Shown here one piece after another: positions 45,706 through 58,000 of a DNA stretch of 64,000 nucleotides. Every line of letters begins with the position of its first letter. The stretch's first letter is position 1. Source of the stretch: Protea cynaroides. Its lineage: Eukaryota; Streptophyta; Magnoliopsida; Proteales; Proteaceae. The translations under genes and the position numbers were made by a program. The notes beneath the pieces were generated by a model. It ran no database searches and had not been told where the DNA came from. It was given only the letters and a program-made list of their open reading frames with translations. Location of the stretch: the NCBI GenBank assembly GCA_028583415.1, contig CM053267.1, positions 26,832,902-26,896,901 of the forward strand, in the 5' to 3' direction.

Positions 45706-46677
45706 CTACACGATGTAAGGGTTGAATTAGAATAATTTTCTTAGGGTTCACGTTGGTCGGAAACCAACTGGTATTGAAAACACCCTCACAGTGCATACTG
45801 ATTGCAGGTACTGGTCACAGTATTGTGGGGCAAGGCACGACCGGTATGGTCGACTGGTCCCCCACAGACCATTCCCCGAGAGGTACAGGTCCCAGTACCG
45901 ATCGCATAGGGTGCGATCGGTATGGTCGACCGGTATGCCTCCGGAAGACCACCAACTTGGTGTTCGCCTTTCGTCGGTCACCCCCCATTGGTTCTAAGGT
46001 TTCTCCTATGCATTCTAGGCCTGAGCAACGAGTTAGAATTGTTTCATGTTCCATTCAAGTCCTAGTTTCGATGATCCTCAGTCTAGAATGCGAATCTAGG
46101 GTTCATCGACTGTATTAGGGTTTGACGGTAAATTTAAGGGTTTTAGATCAATACCTCGCCTTGTATGGTATTGATTAATTCATGATTAATCATCTATAAT
46201 CTTAACTTAGAGAGAAGTTCAAGCACTTACCGTTGGTTCGCAACCATGGTGTTCTTCGTCCAACGGCGACTCCTCTCCCACCTTTCTTAGCACTTTCTCC
46301 TTCTTTGATCTCTTTCTCCTCTCTAAGGTTTGTGAGAAGCAAATCAAAGAGTTGTAAGGAGGTTTAAGGGTCCTTAAATAGACTAGGATAGAGTTTAGGA
46401 AGTTTCCTTATGTTAGAAAAGTCCTTGGGCTCGAGATTTGAAAAGCAGGACCCATAAAGATCCGTTTTCGGATCTAACCAGTCTGCCTGCGCAGACATAC
46501 CGGTTGACCGGTACCATCGACTAGTACTATAAATTGGCATGAAAAATATCATACTTTTAGGTCCGTTTTTGTACCTGATTGTCATCCGCTTGTCCCGTCT
46601 GGCCCGGTGATGATTGGAAAACCTGTTATGACATGAATTAAAGGTTTAGATCGGGTTCATGAAGTGTGGGTCTTACA

Positions 46678-46775
46678 ACTCCCCCATCCTTAAAAGAAAT
46701 TTCGTCCCCAAAATTTTCATGTAGGTTTCACAACTCCCCCACCCTTAAAAGAAATTTCGACCTCGAAATTTATAC
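46678..46775 (-). promoter_or_regulatory. Duplicated polypurine tract at the 3' LTR junction (minus element)
   Basis: On the minus strand GAAATTTCTTTTAAGG plus GTGGGGGAGTTGT occurs twice, about 55 bp apart. Only the second copy adjoins the LTR start TGTAAGACC. The first is followed by TGTGAAACC, an LTR-start-like word. The polypurine tract primes plus-strand DNA synthesis in LTR elements. Confidence 0.75.
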
Positions 46776-47127
46776 GTATCTTGTTCGTCGAAAAGGTTAG
46801 GGTATTCCTTTCGCATCGCGTTCTCTTTTTCCCAAGTGATTTCTTCTACATCTTGGCTTTTCCAATGCACTTTGACGTAATGGATATCCTTGCTTCGGAG
46901 ATGTTGTACCTTTTGGCTTGTGAGCATCACAGGTAGTACTTCAAATGTCAAGTCCTTTGTCAAGTTTGGTGGGTCTACTGTCAAGATGTGTGATGGATCT
47001 CTGACATACTTCTTCAATAAAGAAACATGGAACACATCATGAATGCTTGACATAGATAGTGGTAGAGCCAGTTGATATGCCACATTACCACGTCTAGTCA
47101 AAATTTTGTATGGTCCCACATACTTGG
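46745..47127 (-). pseudogene. Integrase C-terminus with chromodomain (minus element)
   Basis: The frame reads 'KYVGPYKILTRRGNVAYQLA', 'VFHVSLLKKYVRDPSH' and then 'HYVKVHWKSQDVEEITWE', the integrase C-terminal fold and the chromodomain of chromoviruses. It ends 'YPNLF'. The upstream half continues after the solo LTR at 49468, where the joined text fits ('KLCP-KYVGPY'). The chromodomain targets insertion to marked chromatin in related elements. Confidence 0.85.
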
Positions 47128-47417
47128 TCTCACACCCCAATTCTGGCTGAACCAGAAGTGTGAGTGAACCGTCATTGAACCAACGGTTCACACCAGGATT
47201 TCAATAAGACCGTGTCCACTCATACAAACCATTGCACATAACCATAATCATAATATAATAAAATACAGCGGAAGTCTTAAATTAAATGAACTGAGTACTT
47301 TATTGATAATTTAAATAAAATATCTAATTATTCTCCACACCAAAACGTAAATAATTATCCTTACATCAATTGTATCTCCAACTGAAAATAAATAAAAAAA
47401 TAAATTAAATCAACATC

Positions 47418-47551
47418 CTAGAGGTACACACAGAAAGGGCACTCGCATGAAACATCATGCTCGTCCTCTCCTGCTTGCACTTCTAAAGCAGCAATACCTC
47501 CATACACCGGAGCATCCATGTAGTCCTCCACAGTATAACCTGCATCAACAT
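47418..47551 (-). CDS. LTR-embedded conserved short frame, subfamily A copy 3 (134 nt, open)
   Basis: This is the same unrecognised peptide as at 44795-44928. It reads 'VDAGYTVEDYMDAPVYGG', 'IAALEVQAGEDEHDVS', 'CECPFCVYL', then TAG. The tail has the full Cys-x-Cys-x2-Cys pattern. The first acceptor is changed (TTTTTATA instead of TTTTTAG) but GATGCAG nine bases on could serve and keeps the same frame. The matching cassette at 48478-48419 is open but has Lys in place of the ATG of copy 2. The upstream flank is an expanded AT repeat, so expression from this copy is doubtful. Confidence 0.4.
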
Positions 47552-47556
47552 ATAAA

Positions 47557-47707
<151 letters not shown>

Positions 47708-48418
47708 GGTGAGCTCACAACTTCGCTCAGTAAGACAATCAGACAATGCAATTAAACATATGCATGAGTAACATTCACATTATGGTTTGGTTTTAAGTTT
47801 GCAATGTGCTATAGAAAGGAATGGCGGCCATCGCACCTCTATACACGAGTGTGTGAAGCCGCCCAGTGGATCAAACACTACTGTTGTCCCACATGCACCC
47901 ACCATGGAATAGAGATAGAGCTAAAGCATCCGGATCAAACACCACCAACACTTCCCCTGATACCCTACCTATACCAACACGTAAGCCCCTATTGGCGAGG
48001 GCTTGCAAACTGGGCTTGAAACTAACCAATCCTATATGTCATCACAGTAGGCCCTATCCCAGCATAGCTCCCTACGGCATAGAGATAGAGCTAGAGTCTA
48101 GTGGCCTGACCAGAGACCAAAGTGCCACTTCCTCCCCTGATACCCTACCCGCACCAAGTATGCTAAGACAGAACAATACGAAAATGTATTAGTGTGAGGA
48201 ATGATCCCAGACCCCAGGCCCTTCCCATTCCATACACCAACGAAAACAATCACATGCCTAACAGTCACATCCTAGCATAACGAGTATGCATGAACAATAA
48301 TAATAACTGAAAGTAAAGATGACATGCGAGTATGCACAAACACCATTCCATAGAATCATAGTTTTTAGCAACGTTTTACTATTATTAAATTATTAGGGTT
48401 TAGGTCCGATTCCGTTAC

Positions 48419-48478
48419 CTGATGCTTGATTGATAGCTTGCTCCACGTCACAGAATCCAAACTTGCTATTACAAGGTC
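48419..48478 (-). other. 60-nt LTR cassette with splice borders (subfamily A, copy 3), open
   Basis: It is preceded by ATCGTATAG and followed by GTAACG, a weaker donor. It is open in the frame that fits the 134-nt exon and reads 'FGFCDVEQAINQAS'. It has the same length as the other two cassettes. Confidence 0.5.
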
Positions 48479-49560
48479 CTATACGATATTAAGGTTGAAT
48501 TAAAATAGTTTTTTTCTTAGGGTTTACGTTGGTCGGAAAACCAACAAGGTCGAAACACTCCTCACAGTGCAGACCAGTCGCGGGTACTGATCGCAGGTAC
48601 CGACCACGGCATTGTAGGGAAAGGTGCAACTGGTATGGTCAATCGATCCCCACAGACCAGTCTCAAGGAGATACCGGTCGCAGGTACCGGTGGCATAGGG
48701 TGCGACCGGTATGGTCGACCAGTATGTCTTCGGAAGACCATACACCTGGTTCTCGCCTTTCGTCGGTCAACCCCTACTGATTCTATAGTTTTTCCTATAT
48801 ATTCTAGGTCTGAGCATTGAGTTAGAGTTGTTTCAAACTCCATTCAAGTCCTAGTTTCGATGATCTTCAACCTAGAACTTGAATCTAGGGTTTACCGACT
48901 ATATTAGGGTTTGACAACAAATTCAGATTTAGATCAATACCTCGCCTTGCATGGTATTAATCCAATCATGACTAGCCTACTATAACGCTTAAGTTAGAGG
49001 AAGGTTTTAGCACTTACCATTGGTTCGCAGTAAAGTGTTCTTTGTCCAACGACAATGGTGGCTCTTTCCTCTTTTTCCATAGCTCCTTCTCCTTCTTCGA
49101 TCTCTTTCTCCTCTCTAGGGTTTTTGAGGATCAATGAAAGAGATTTAAGAAGGTGTAGGGGTCCTTATATAGACTAGGGTTGAGTTTAGGAAGCCCCCTA
49201 ACATTAGGAAAGTCCTTTGGTTTAGAATTTGAAAAGTGGGATCCGCAGAGATCCATTTCCTGATCTAAGTGGTCTGCTTACGCAGACATCGGTCGACTGG
49301 TACCATCGACTGGTACCATCGATCGATATGAAAAATATCATCTAGTCTGGTCCATTTTTTATACCTTGTTTTCATCCACTCGTCCTGTCTGGCCCAGTGA
49401 TGATTGGAAGACCTATTACGACGTGAATTAAAGGTTGAGATCGGGTTCGTGGAATGCGGGTCTTACACCTGGGGCATAGTTTTTCCTTTCTACAGAACCA
49501 TTTCAGACCTTGCACAGGTGATATCTTCAATACCTTGTCACCCACTGCAAACTCCAGATC

Positions 49561-50214
49561 TCAACATCGGTTATCTGCATAGTGTTTTTTTCGAACTTGA
49601 GCTATCTTCACTCTTTCCTTAATTTGATTAATCACTCGACAAGTTTCTTTTATGAACTTCGGTCCTATAATCCTTCTCTCTCCCACCTCATTCCATAATA
49701 GAGGTGTACGATATTTCTTCCCATAGAGTGCTTCATATGGAGCCATTTGGATCATAGCCTGGTAACTATTGTTATAAGCAAACTCAATAAGCGATAGCTT
49801 CTCGTCCCAAGCTCCTTTGAAATATAGGGCACATGCTCGGAGCATATCTTTTAAGATTTGAATAGTTCTTTCTGACTGCCCATCTGTCTGGGGATGAAAA
49901 GCTGTACTAAACTTTAACTTGGTTCCCATTGCTTTCTGTAATCCTTCCCAGAACTTTGATGTAAAACAGGGATCTTTGTCAGATACTATACTCTCTGGGA
50001 CGCCATGAAGTTTGACTATATTATCCATATATACCTTGGCTAGCTTTTCCATGGTATACTGAGGTCTAACAGCGATGAAGCGAGCTGTCTTGGTAAGTCG
50101 ATCGACTATAACCCACAAAGCATCCACTGACCTTGGTGTCAAGGGTAGGCCAGTGATGAAATCCATTGTGATACAATTCCACTTCCATGCTGGCTCCGAT
50201 AGTGGTTGTAGCAA
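49561..50214 (-). pseudogene. Integrase core of the minus element
   Basis: The 217-codon frame reads 'WNCITMDFITGLPLTPRS', 'VSDKDPCFTSKFW' and 'HPQTDGQSERTIQ', which supply the D, D and E of the gypsy integrase catalytic triad. It ends 'VRKKHYADNRC' at a stop where the coding text normally continues ('DLEFAVGDKVLKI'), so a single TGA/TAA-type change breaks the frame. The zinc-binding HHCC part lies upstream in a shifted frame (about 50308-50215). Confidence 0.88.
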
Positions 50215-50430
50215 ACCTGCGGGTCTCTGTCTTTCTGCTTTTACTTGCTAGCAATTTAGACATTGGAATACAAATTGAGCTACATCCCCTTTCATACCCC
50301 TCCACCAATGTAATCTTCTTAAATCATGTTACATCTTGGTGCTTCCTGGATGTACCGAATATGGGGTGTAATGAGCTTCTGTCATAATTCTATCTCTGAT
50401 ATTTGAGTTCTCACTCCCAGGTATACATAA

Positions 50431-50796
50431 TCATCCACGATACTTGAGTACCTTGTCTGAATCCAAGGTAAAATCAGGGTTGCTTTTATTCTTCTCTAGA
50501 TCTTCTTGCACAGTCTTGAGGTGTGGATCCTGTAGGATTGCTACTTTTACCTCATCTATTAGATTTGGCAAGATCTTTAAGGATGTGAACATCAATGTGA
50601 ACTTATGAATCAAGCTTTGTTCTACTGGGTCTTTTGCAGTCTCTAATATATGCCCTTCATCATTCTCCATTGAGCCCGAGGCTGCGATGTTTGCCTTACC
50701 TGGATGGTACTGGATGTCACAATCATAATCTTTTAATAGCTCCAGCCATCTCCTCTGTCTCATATTCAGGTCCTTCTGAGTAAAAAGATAAGTCAA
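50431..50796 (-). pseudogene. RNase H end and linker of the minus element
   Basis: It reads 'QKDLNMRQRRWLELLKDYDC' and 'IQYHPGKANIAASGSM', the end of the gypsy RNase H domain, where 'HPGKANVVADALSR' is usual: here the Asp-Ala-Leu is damaged. It is separated from the RT frame by stops near 50800-51060. Confidence 0.82.
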
Positions 50797-51061
50797 ACTC
50801 TTATGATCCGACTTGATCTGAAACTTTTCGCCATAAAGGTAGTGCCTCTAAGTCTTTATTGAGTGAATGACCACTGCTAACTCTAGATCGTGCGTAGGAT
50901 GTTCTTTTCATGCTCTTTCAACTGTCTTGATGCGTAGGCTATCACCAGTTCTCCTTGCATCAACACACATCCAAGACCCAACCTTGAGGCATCCGTATAT
51001 AGGGTGGACGACAAGCCTGGTGCTAGGATGGTCAAGATAGGTGCAGAGACTAGTCTTGACT

Positions 51062-51772
51062 TTAGAGTCTGAAAGCACTTCTCACACTCATCTGTCCAAT
51101 GAACTTTTCTCTTTTCTTGGTTATTCTAGAAAGTGGAATGGCGATTCTTGAGTAGTCTTCCACGAATTTTCTATAGTAACCAGCCAATCCAAGGAAACTA
51201 TGAATCTCTGCAACTGATTTCGGTGCATCCCATCCTACTATAGCTGCAATCTTGCTTGGATCTACCTTGATACCGTTTGTAGATACTACGTGACCCAAGA
51301 AGGCCACTTCCTTCAGCCAAAATTCACACTTTTTAAACTTGGTGTAAAGCTTCTCCCTTCTCAATCGTTGTAGGGCTGCTTTCAAGTGTGTTGCATGAGT
51401 CTCCCTGTCCTTTGAGTAGACCAAGATATCGTCAATGAATATAATGACCGAAGTGTCCAACATGTCATGAAACACTCGGTTCATCAGTTCCATGAATGAC
51501 GCTAGGGCGTTGGTCAATCCGAACGACATTACAAGGAATTCATAATATTCATACTTCGTCCTGAAAGCAGTCTTCGGAATATCTCTTGCCTTGATCTTCA
51601 GTTGTTGATACCCTGATCTAAGATCAGTCTTCGAGAAAACCTTTGCACCCTGCAACTGATTGAACAGATCATCGATCCTAAGCAAAGGGTATCGGTTCTT
51701 GATGGTTAACTTGTTCAACTCCCGGTAGTCAATACATAGTCGTACGCTACCATCGTTCTTCTTTACGAACAA
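51062..51772 (-). pseudogene. Reverse transcriptase of the minus element
   Basis: The 236-codon frame keeps 'NDGSVRLCIDYRELNKLTIK', 'VFSKTDLRSGYQQLKI', 'FLVMSFGLTNALASFMELM' and 'VIIFIDDILVYSKD' (active site Asp-Asp), 'LGHVVSTNGIKVDP' and 'HSFLGLAGYYRKFV'. These are the RT domains 1-7 of Ty3/gypsy. The frame opens after a stop (51775 region) and ends by a frameshift at about 51110. It is the best preserved pol piece in the window. Confidence 0.92.
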
Positions 51773-52203
51773 TACAGGTGCTCCCCACGGTGATATGCTT
51801 GACCTATGAAACCCTTATCTAATAGTTCTTGTAATTGAATCTTCAACTTTTTTAATTCTATAGGGGCCATCCTGTACGATGCCTTAGACACCAGCGTCGA
51901 CCCTGGCATAAGGTCTATCACGAACTCTGTAGCCCTGTATGGAGGTAAACTTGATAGATCCTCTGGAAACTCTCATATCACATCTAGATCTTCCATTTTT
52001 GGCACCTCTGTAGTGACATCGACCACAGACACTAAGTAACCCACTCCTTCCTTCTCTAAGCATCTCTTAGCTTTTAGAGCAGAGAGGATTAGCTTCCGCT
52101 TCCTAGGTAACTTAGTTCCAGTGAAGCTAAACTCCTTTCCTTCATCGTCCTTAAAAACAAGCTTCCTTTCGGCACATAATAAGCTAGTTTAATGATGGCT
52201 TAG

Positions 52204-52480
52204 TCAATCCATTCCCAAGATGACGTTAAAGTCTGCTATCTCGAGTTGAACCAGGTTTGCTTCTAGGTTTCGCCCATCAATACTAACTGAGCACGGCCTA
52301 TAGCATTCATTCAACGCCACTTCTACTCCCAACGAAGAGCGACCTAACAAGCTTGGGGTTAAGGACTTGACAGGTAACTCCAATCGCTTCCCAAAAGACA
52401 TAGAAACAAAGAAGTGTGTAGCCCCAGAGTTAAAGAGAACTCTGGCGGGTACACCAGCTATATCTACCGTTCCTGGAGTT
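52204..52480 (-). pseudogene. Protease region of the minus element, active-site Asp changed
   Basis: The text reads 'VLFNSGATHFFVSMSFGKRL' and ends 'EIADFNVILGMD'. The catalytic motif in this clade is 'DSGATHSF'; here Asp is Asn (about 52431-52445). The 'VILGMDW' flap-end motif is kept. Gag lies further upstream: a degenerate CCHC knuckle with one Cys changed to Tyr and a stop is visible at about 52621-52680. Confidence 0.75.
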
Positions 52481-52753
52481 TAATTATCCCTTAGTTCTAC
52501 ATGCTCATACATGACAAAACAATAAGCAAAATAGTGAGAAATAGAATCATACCAGTAACCACATCAGGTGATGCGAATACCTTCCCTTGCTGTGGTGGTT
52601 GCTCTCTTGGTAGAGTGTAAGTCTTTACATAATGGCCCAACTACTGGTAGTTGTAACATTTGACATTAGGATTTTGACCAGCTATCTGTGGTGGTGGTGG
52701 TGTAGTAGTATTCTTTGTTGGCACCACAACAGACTGAGTTGTAGGGACAGAAT

Positions 52754-55008
52754 TGTAAGACCCGCATGCCATGAATCCGGTCTAATCTTACATTTCGTGT
52801 CGTGACCCGTCTACATATCATGGTCGAGCCAAGTGGACCAAGTGTGTGAAGAAACCCAAGACCCAATATGAAATTTTACTCAAAAATAGTCAAAATGAGG
52901 GTAGGGTCGCATGCCTAAATAGGCAGGTCCGACCCCCCCATTGACCCCCACCATCGACCCATGACCAGGGGTCGCAGGGGGTCTCGGGTTGTTCGACCCC
53001 CCATCGACCCCCGGTAATCGGTAAAAACAACACAAACCGAAAATTAGGAAACTTTCCTAATTTCAATAGGAACCTTTCCTAAACTCAATGGGACTTATTT
53101 TGGGAGGTTTTACTCTATAAATAGGACGTCCCTAAGCCTCTTTCACTCCTTTTACAACCCTAATTGGATTGAGAGAAAGAGAAGAGAAGGAAGAGAAGAA
53201 GAGAAGGAAAACTTGAAGAAAAGGCTAAGGAAGAAGAAGAAGTTCAGAGATATCTTGGAAACTCAGACTACAAAAGGTATGAACCTTAATCCCCTTCTGA
53301 ATTGAAAGCTTAGAATAGATTATGATGAAGTTAGATTAGGAGAAACCCTAATACCATCCATCCATGGATGAATTCCAATGGAAACTATGGAGGAGATCAT
53401 TAAAACCATGTAGGTGAATAAAGAATAGTTCTAAACCATAGAACATGTATGAAATGGACTATAGAAGGAAGCCATAGGACCCAAACATGAAAGAATGGAC
53501 AAAATTTGATATTTTCGACTCAAACCATGGGGGTCGCACCTAGGGTCGATGGAACATCCGACCCTAGCATCGACCCCCAACATTCGGGAAGCCCAGGAAA
53601 AGGGTGGTCGCACCCAGGGTCGATGGAAGGTCCGACCCTGGCATCGACCCCCAGTTAACAGTAGGTTTTTAAAATCAGAATTAATTCTAATTAAATTCTA
53701 TCGACTTGATTAGGACTTCTAGTGATATAATATTGATATTTAGTTGATTCTTAAAGCTTGAAAGAGGATCTATAATCAAGCAAAGGTGAGGGAACAAGAC
53801 CTAAACTAATTGATTAATAATAAATTGTTTTATTCTTGAGTCTAATGCCGTGATTGATTCTATGCGTGTATGCTTGTTATGTGGATTCAACATGTCATCC
53901 AATATTTCTATTATTACTGTTCATGCATATTTAAATTATTGTTTATAACGTGATGATGATGATGATAGGAATAGGCATGTGGATGTATGTGTGTGATTGG
54001 TGTGCTTGATGCGAGTGAGTATTAGGGGGAGGACGTGACACTGTGGTTCATCCTGGTCACCAGACTCTAGCTCTATCTCTAACTCAAGTCTTGTCCACTA
54101 ACATCGTCGTATCGCCATTACCTTAGTGGAACTAATACGTCGTAGGGTATCAGGGGGGACGTGACACTATGGTTCATCCTGGTCACCATACCCTAGCTCT
54201 ATCTCTATGGACGTATTGAGGGATGCTGGGGTGAGGCCTTGGATACACTGTTTGGCATTAGGATTGGTTAGTTGCGAGCCCAGTTTGCAAGCCCTCGCCA
54301 GCAGGGGCTTACGTGTTGGTATGACACTGTACAGGAATAAGCGTTAACCTTTGTTGTACAATGTTCATGGTGGGTGCATGTGGGACGACAATAAGCGTGA
54401 CCTTTGGGCGGCTTCACACACTCGTGTATAGAGGAGGGGTCAATAAGCGTGACCTTTGACCTCCAACCCTTTCTATAGCACATTGCAAACTTATTTACCA
54501 GACCAAAGATATGAATTGAATGCATGCATATGTATTGTTGCATTATTTTGTTTTCTCACTGAGCTCAAGTTGGAGAGCTGACCCTCGCGCGCACAATTCT
54601 TTTTAGTTTTTGATGTTGCAGGTACTATGATTGAAGATTATGTCGACACGTCAACATATGAACATGTGGCGGCTATGATGAGTAAGCTGTAGAGGACTAT
54701 TATGATTCGTTAAGCAAGCGTTCAACGGTGGATACGTTTAGTGTTTAGTTTTCGTATTTGAATATTGTAATATGTATTAAATTATGTTTTGTTTACTTGA
54801 AAATAAATAGAATATTAATTATTTATCATGATTAGACCTCAGTTCATTATCTGTAAGACTTTTGCTATTTACTTTATTACCTCTGATTAATGTGGAATGT
54901 GTTTTGGTTTATCATATGTGGGATAGCCTATTCGAGATCCTGGTTGAACCGTTGGTTTATTGACGGTTCATCACACCATTCTGGTTGGTGCAGAATTGGG
55001 GTGTGGTA
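52754..55008 (+). mobile_element. 5' LTR (subfamily B, 2255 bp) of a plus-strand chromovirus element
   Basis: It starts TGTAAGACCCGCATGCC and ends GGGGTGTGGTA, and is followed after 2 nt by a tRNA-Met primer site. It was inserted in the gag of the minus element (left flank AGAAT). The TATA box CTATAAATAGG is at about 53112, with GGGGTCGA/TCGACCCC repeats at 52910-53030 and 53525-53655. A frame-shifted relic of the short LTR frame is visible at 54611-54720 ('IEDYVDTSTYEHVAAM'). Confidence 0.92.
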
Positions 55009-58000
55009 ATTTGGTATCAGAGCTCTCGTAGGACTTACCCATTAAACCTGAATACTACCACTGGAGTCCATGAACTGAGTTAGGATAAATTAAAAGCTTT
55101 AATACAAATACACCATAAGCACCTGTGTTGGTTGAAACAGAACTTAACAAGACAATAATGTACATATAAAAGGTGGAACCATATATATACACTTAAACAG
55201 AAAGAGAAGACCAAAATTTATCTTGATAAACAAATAATATAGGGTATTATCTATAAGTCGGGCATTTATCTAGGAATACAAATGATATAGTACAGTAAGA
55301 AGAAGGAAGCATCTGTAAAGCAAAAATTGAATACCGAGTTGGTACTCACAGATGTGAAACTTGATGTATGACAAAGGAAGGAGAAAATGGCTAGTAATGC
55401 CTAAATCCCTATAGAGGAAAAGGAAAAGAATCTCGAGCTAAATCCAACAGAGATAGGAAAATATGCCCATACATTAAGAATAAGAGTAACTACAAGGAGA
55501 TAGAGCAATACTCCTGAGTGACGTGGAGATTCAGAGTGAGATCCACCATAAGCTGATCCATTACCCGTTGAGCATTAAGCGGATGTTGCAACTTGACCCC
55601 ACCACTATCAGGGTCGAGAATGGGTAATGAAAACTCATCTGAGTAGATGCTAAATAATGATAATCAGATTGGAGCAAATAAAAAGAGGTGAACAACTAGG
55701 CCACTCCAGCCAACCACCTGGACTACCAATTACCTTGGCCACGATTGTAATAAACTTGACCCAATAAAATACAAGAGCAACAACAGATGAGACCGACTAT
55801 GCAAGTTCCTATGTGAATCACTACCCAAGTTGCCGATGTTGCATCAACACCTCCCGGTCAAACCAAGTACGGTACCAATTGGTAGAATCATTGTACCCCA
55901 ACACCTGTTAGCTATAACAGAGTGCTTACCCCACAGCAAGACCCTGTAATGCACATCCCAGTGTTGAAGCTTGGTGCACAACAAGCAGTATATCAAGGTG
56001 GTTACCCTTATCAGCCACCGATGTATGGGATAGCTGTATCATGACACAATGTTCCGACCAAGGATTGAGGAATATTCTGAAGACGAAGCCTTAAATGTTT
56101 TTAGCAGAGGATCAAATCTATTGTGGCCATATAAGTAGATAGGTTTATATAGGATGCGATGCATTATTGACTTACTCTTATGATTATAGAGGATGCACAT
56201 ACTTGATTTTAATTCTCGTACTTTGACAGGATACCTTCTTGATTTAACCTGTCAATTGAAGTTATAGATATTGTTTCTTTAGTATTAGTCCTGATTATAC
56301 TAATCTGAACTACTCTCATGATCAACAACATGAACAGAGATATGAACTAAATGAACAGTTAAATGTTTAATCATGTTGAATGTACATCTACTGATTTATA
56401 CCTGATTTATTAATGTATGAAAATTTCTCCAGATTATACCTGATTTACTGATGTACGAAATCTTCTCCAGATTTACTCCTGTAGTGCCTTGACCAATGGC
56501 ATTATATATTCAATAAAACCTGTAACCATGAGGTTAAGAATTATAAAACCTCTATTTCCATGAATTTGGACCACCGTGCAACTTAACGACCTTTTAATGC
56601 CGGTTGGATTACCATAGATTTACTCCTGATCCTTTAAACTTAAGTTCATTAGATAATGAAATTGTTTGTCGTCATACTAAATTGAAAGAAGGAAAGGAAT
56701 TGTTTTGGATAAACATTCTGATTCTTATATTTCTCGACATCCATTGATAAGCTGATTAGTGATAATGGAATTATGGGAAGTAAGATGATTAAATTCAGAT
56801 TAAATGCTATAGCCAATGAACCTCAGATGATGTAATGGAGAATCTATTTTGAGATTGCTGAATGGATGGATATGAGTTATGTCTATAAAAGAGTGCATGA
56901 GAAAAAGTGAGAACTATCAAGGGTAGCCAGTAAAGAAATAGATGACACTCAAGTAAAGTTAAAGATGGTTATATCGGTATGAATTTTGACAAGGTAGAAG
57001 ATTTCTAAAGGCAAATCTAAAAGTGGATACAAGGATAAAGTCAAAAATCATGGCATTAATAGTAATCGGTTTAATACAATGAAAATTTAATTATGCCCAA
57101 TGTCGAGTGATATGATTAAGTAAAGACCAAAAGAGTTTAGCTGAATTAATGAAATTATAAGCATATACCCTAATGCTTATAAATAGATTTGGGATATGAG
57201 ATCTTGACGATAGTCTTTGAAAAATCATAAGAGATGAAGAAACTAGGCAAGCTCTTAAGACCCTTACACCAGATTTTTCTAGTTCAAGCCTTTTGGACTA
57301 AATGTTGCATTAGATGAGTGTTATGGACAATGTCCAAATCGTATGGATGGATGGAATTTGGATGCAACCTAATTAGACTTGGGATGACAGACTTTGACGT
57401 CATCCTAGGAATAGACTGGTTGTTTCAACACTCTACAAAGTTGTTATGTGTATAGAAGAGATTATCATTCAAGAATAAAAATGGCATATAATTTAGTTTT
57501 ATTGGAAGCATGTTGCCTAAGAAGCGAAGGCTGATCCTCTCCATGCTAAAGGCGAAGAGATGCTTTAAAGAGAAAGAAGTTGGATATATGGTATCTGTGG
57601 TATACGTGACCAAAGAAGCACCACAGATGGAAGGTATAGATGTGATGCATAAATTTCCTGATGTATTTCTAGGAAACTTATCGGGTTACCATCTGATTAA
57701 GTGACCAAGTTCGTCATCGACTTGTTACCAAGGACGATACTTGCGTCAAAGGCACCTATAGAGTAGTTCCTATGTAGTTGAAGGGATTGGGACTCAACTA
57801 CGAGAGTTATTAGACAAAGGGTTCCAATCGGCTAAGTATTGCATCATGGGGAGCGTCAATTCGTGAAGAAGAAGGACTACCGAGAATCAAACAAGCTCAC
57901 GATCAAGAATCGAGATCTACAACCTCAGATCAATGACTTGTTTAAATAGTTGCAAGGAGAAAAGGTATTTTTTAAGGTTGATCTTCGATCAAGATATCAT

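Larger units (their letters stand above)
44506..46677 (-). mobile_element. 3' LTR (subfamily A) of the large minus-strand chromovirus element
   Basis: On the minus strand it starts TGTAAGACCCACACTTC at 46677 and ends GGGGTGTGACA at 44506 (2172 bp). A duplicated polypurine tract adjoins it at 46678 and pol remains continue to 52753. TATA-like TATTTAAG lies at about 46375, a donor at 46231, an exon-like cassette at 45705-45646 and the short frame at 44928-44795. Confidence 0.9.

Noticed and set aside
45753..46118. 121-codon and overlapping frames on both strands within LTRs
   Set aside because: They arise from GC-richer palindromic LTR DNA, are not shared as open frames by sister LTRs, and overlap in several frames.
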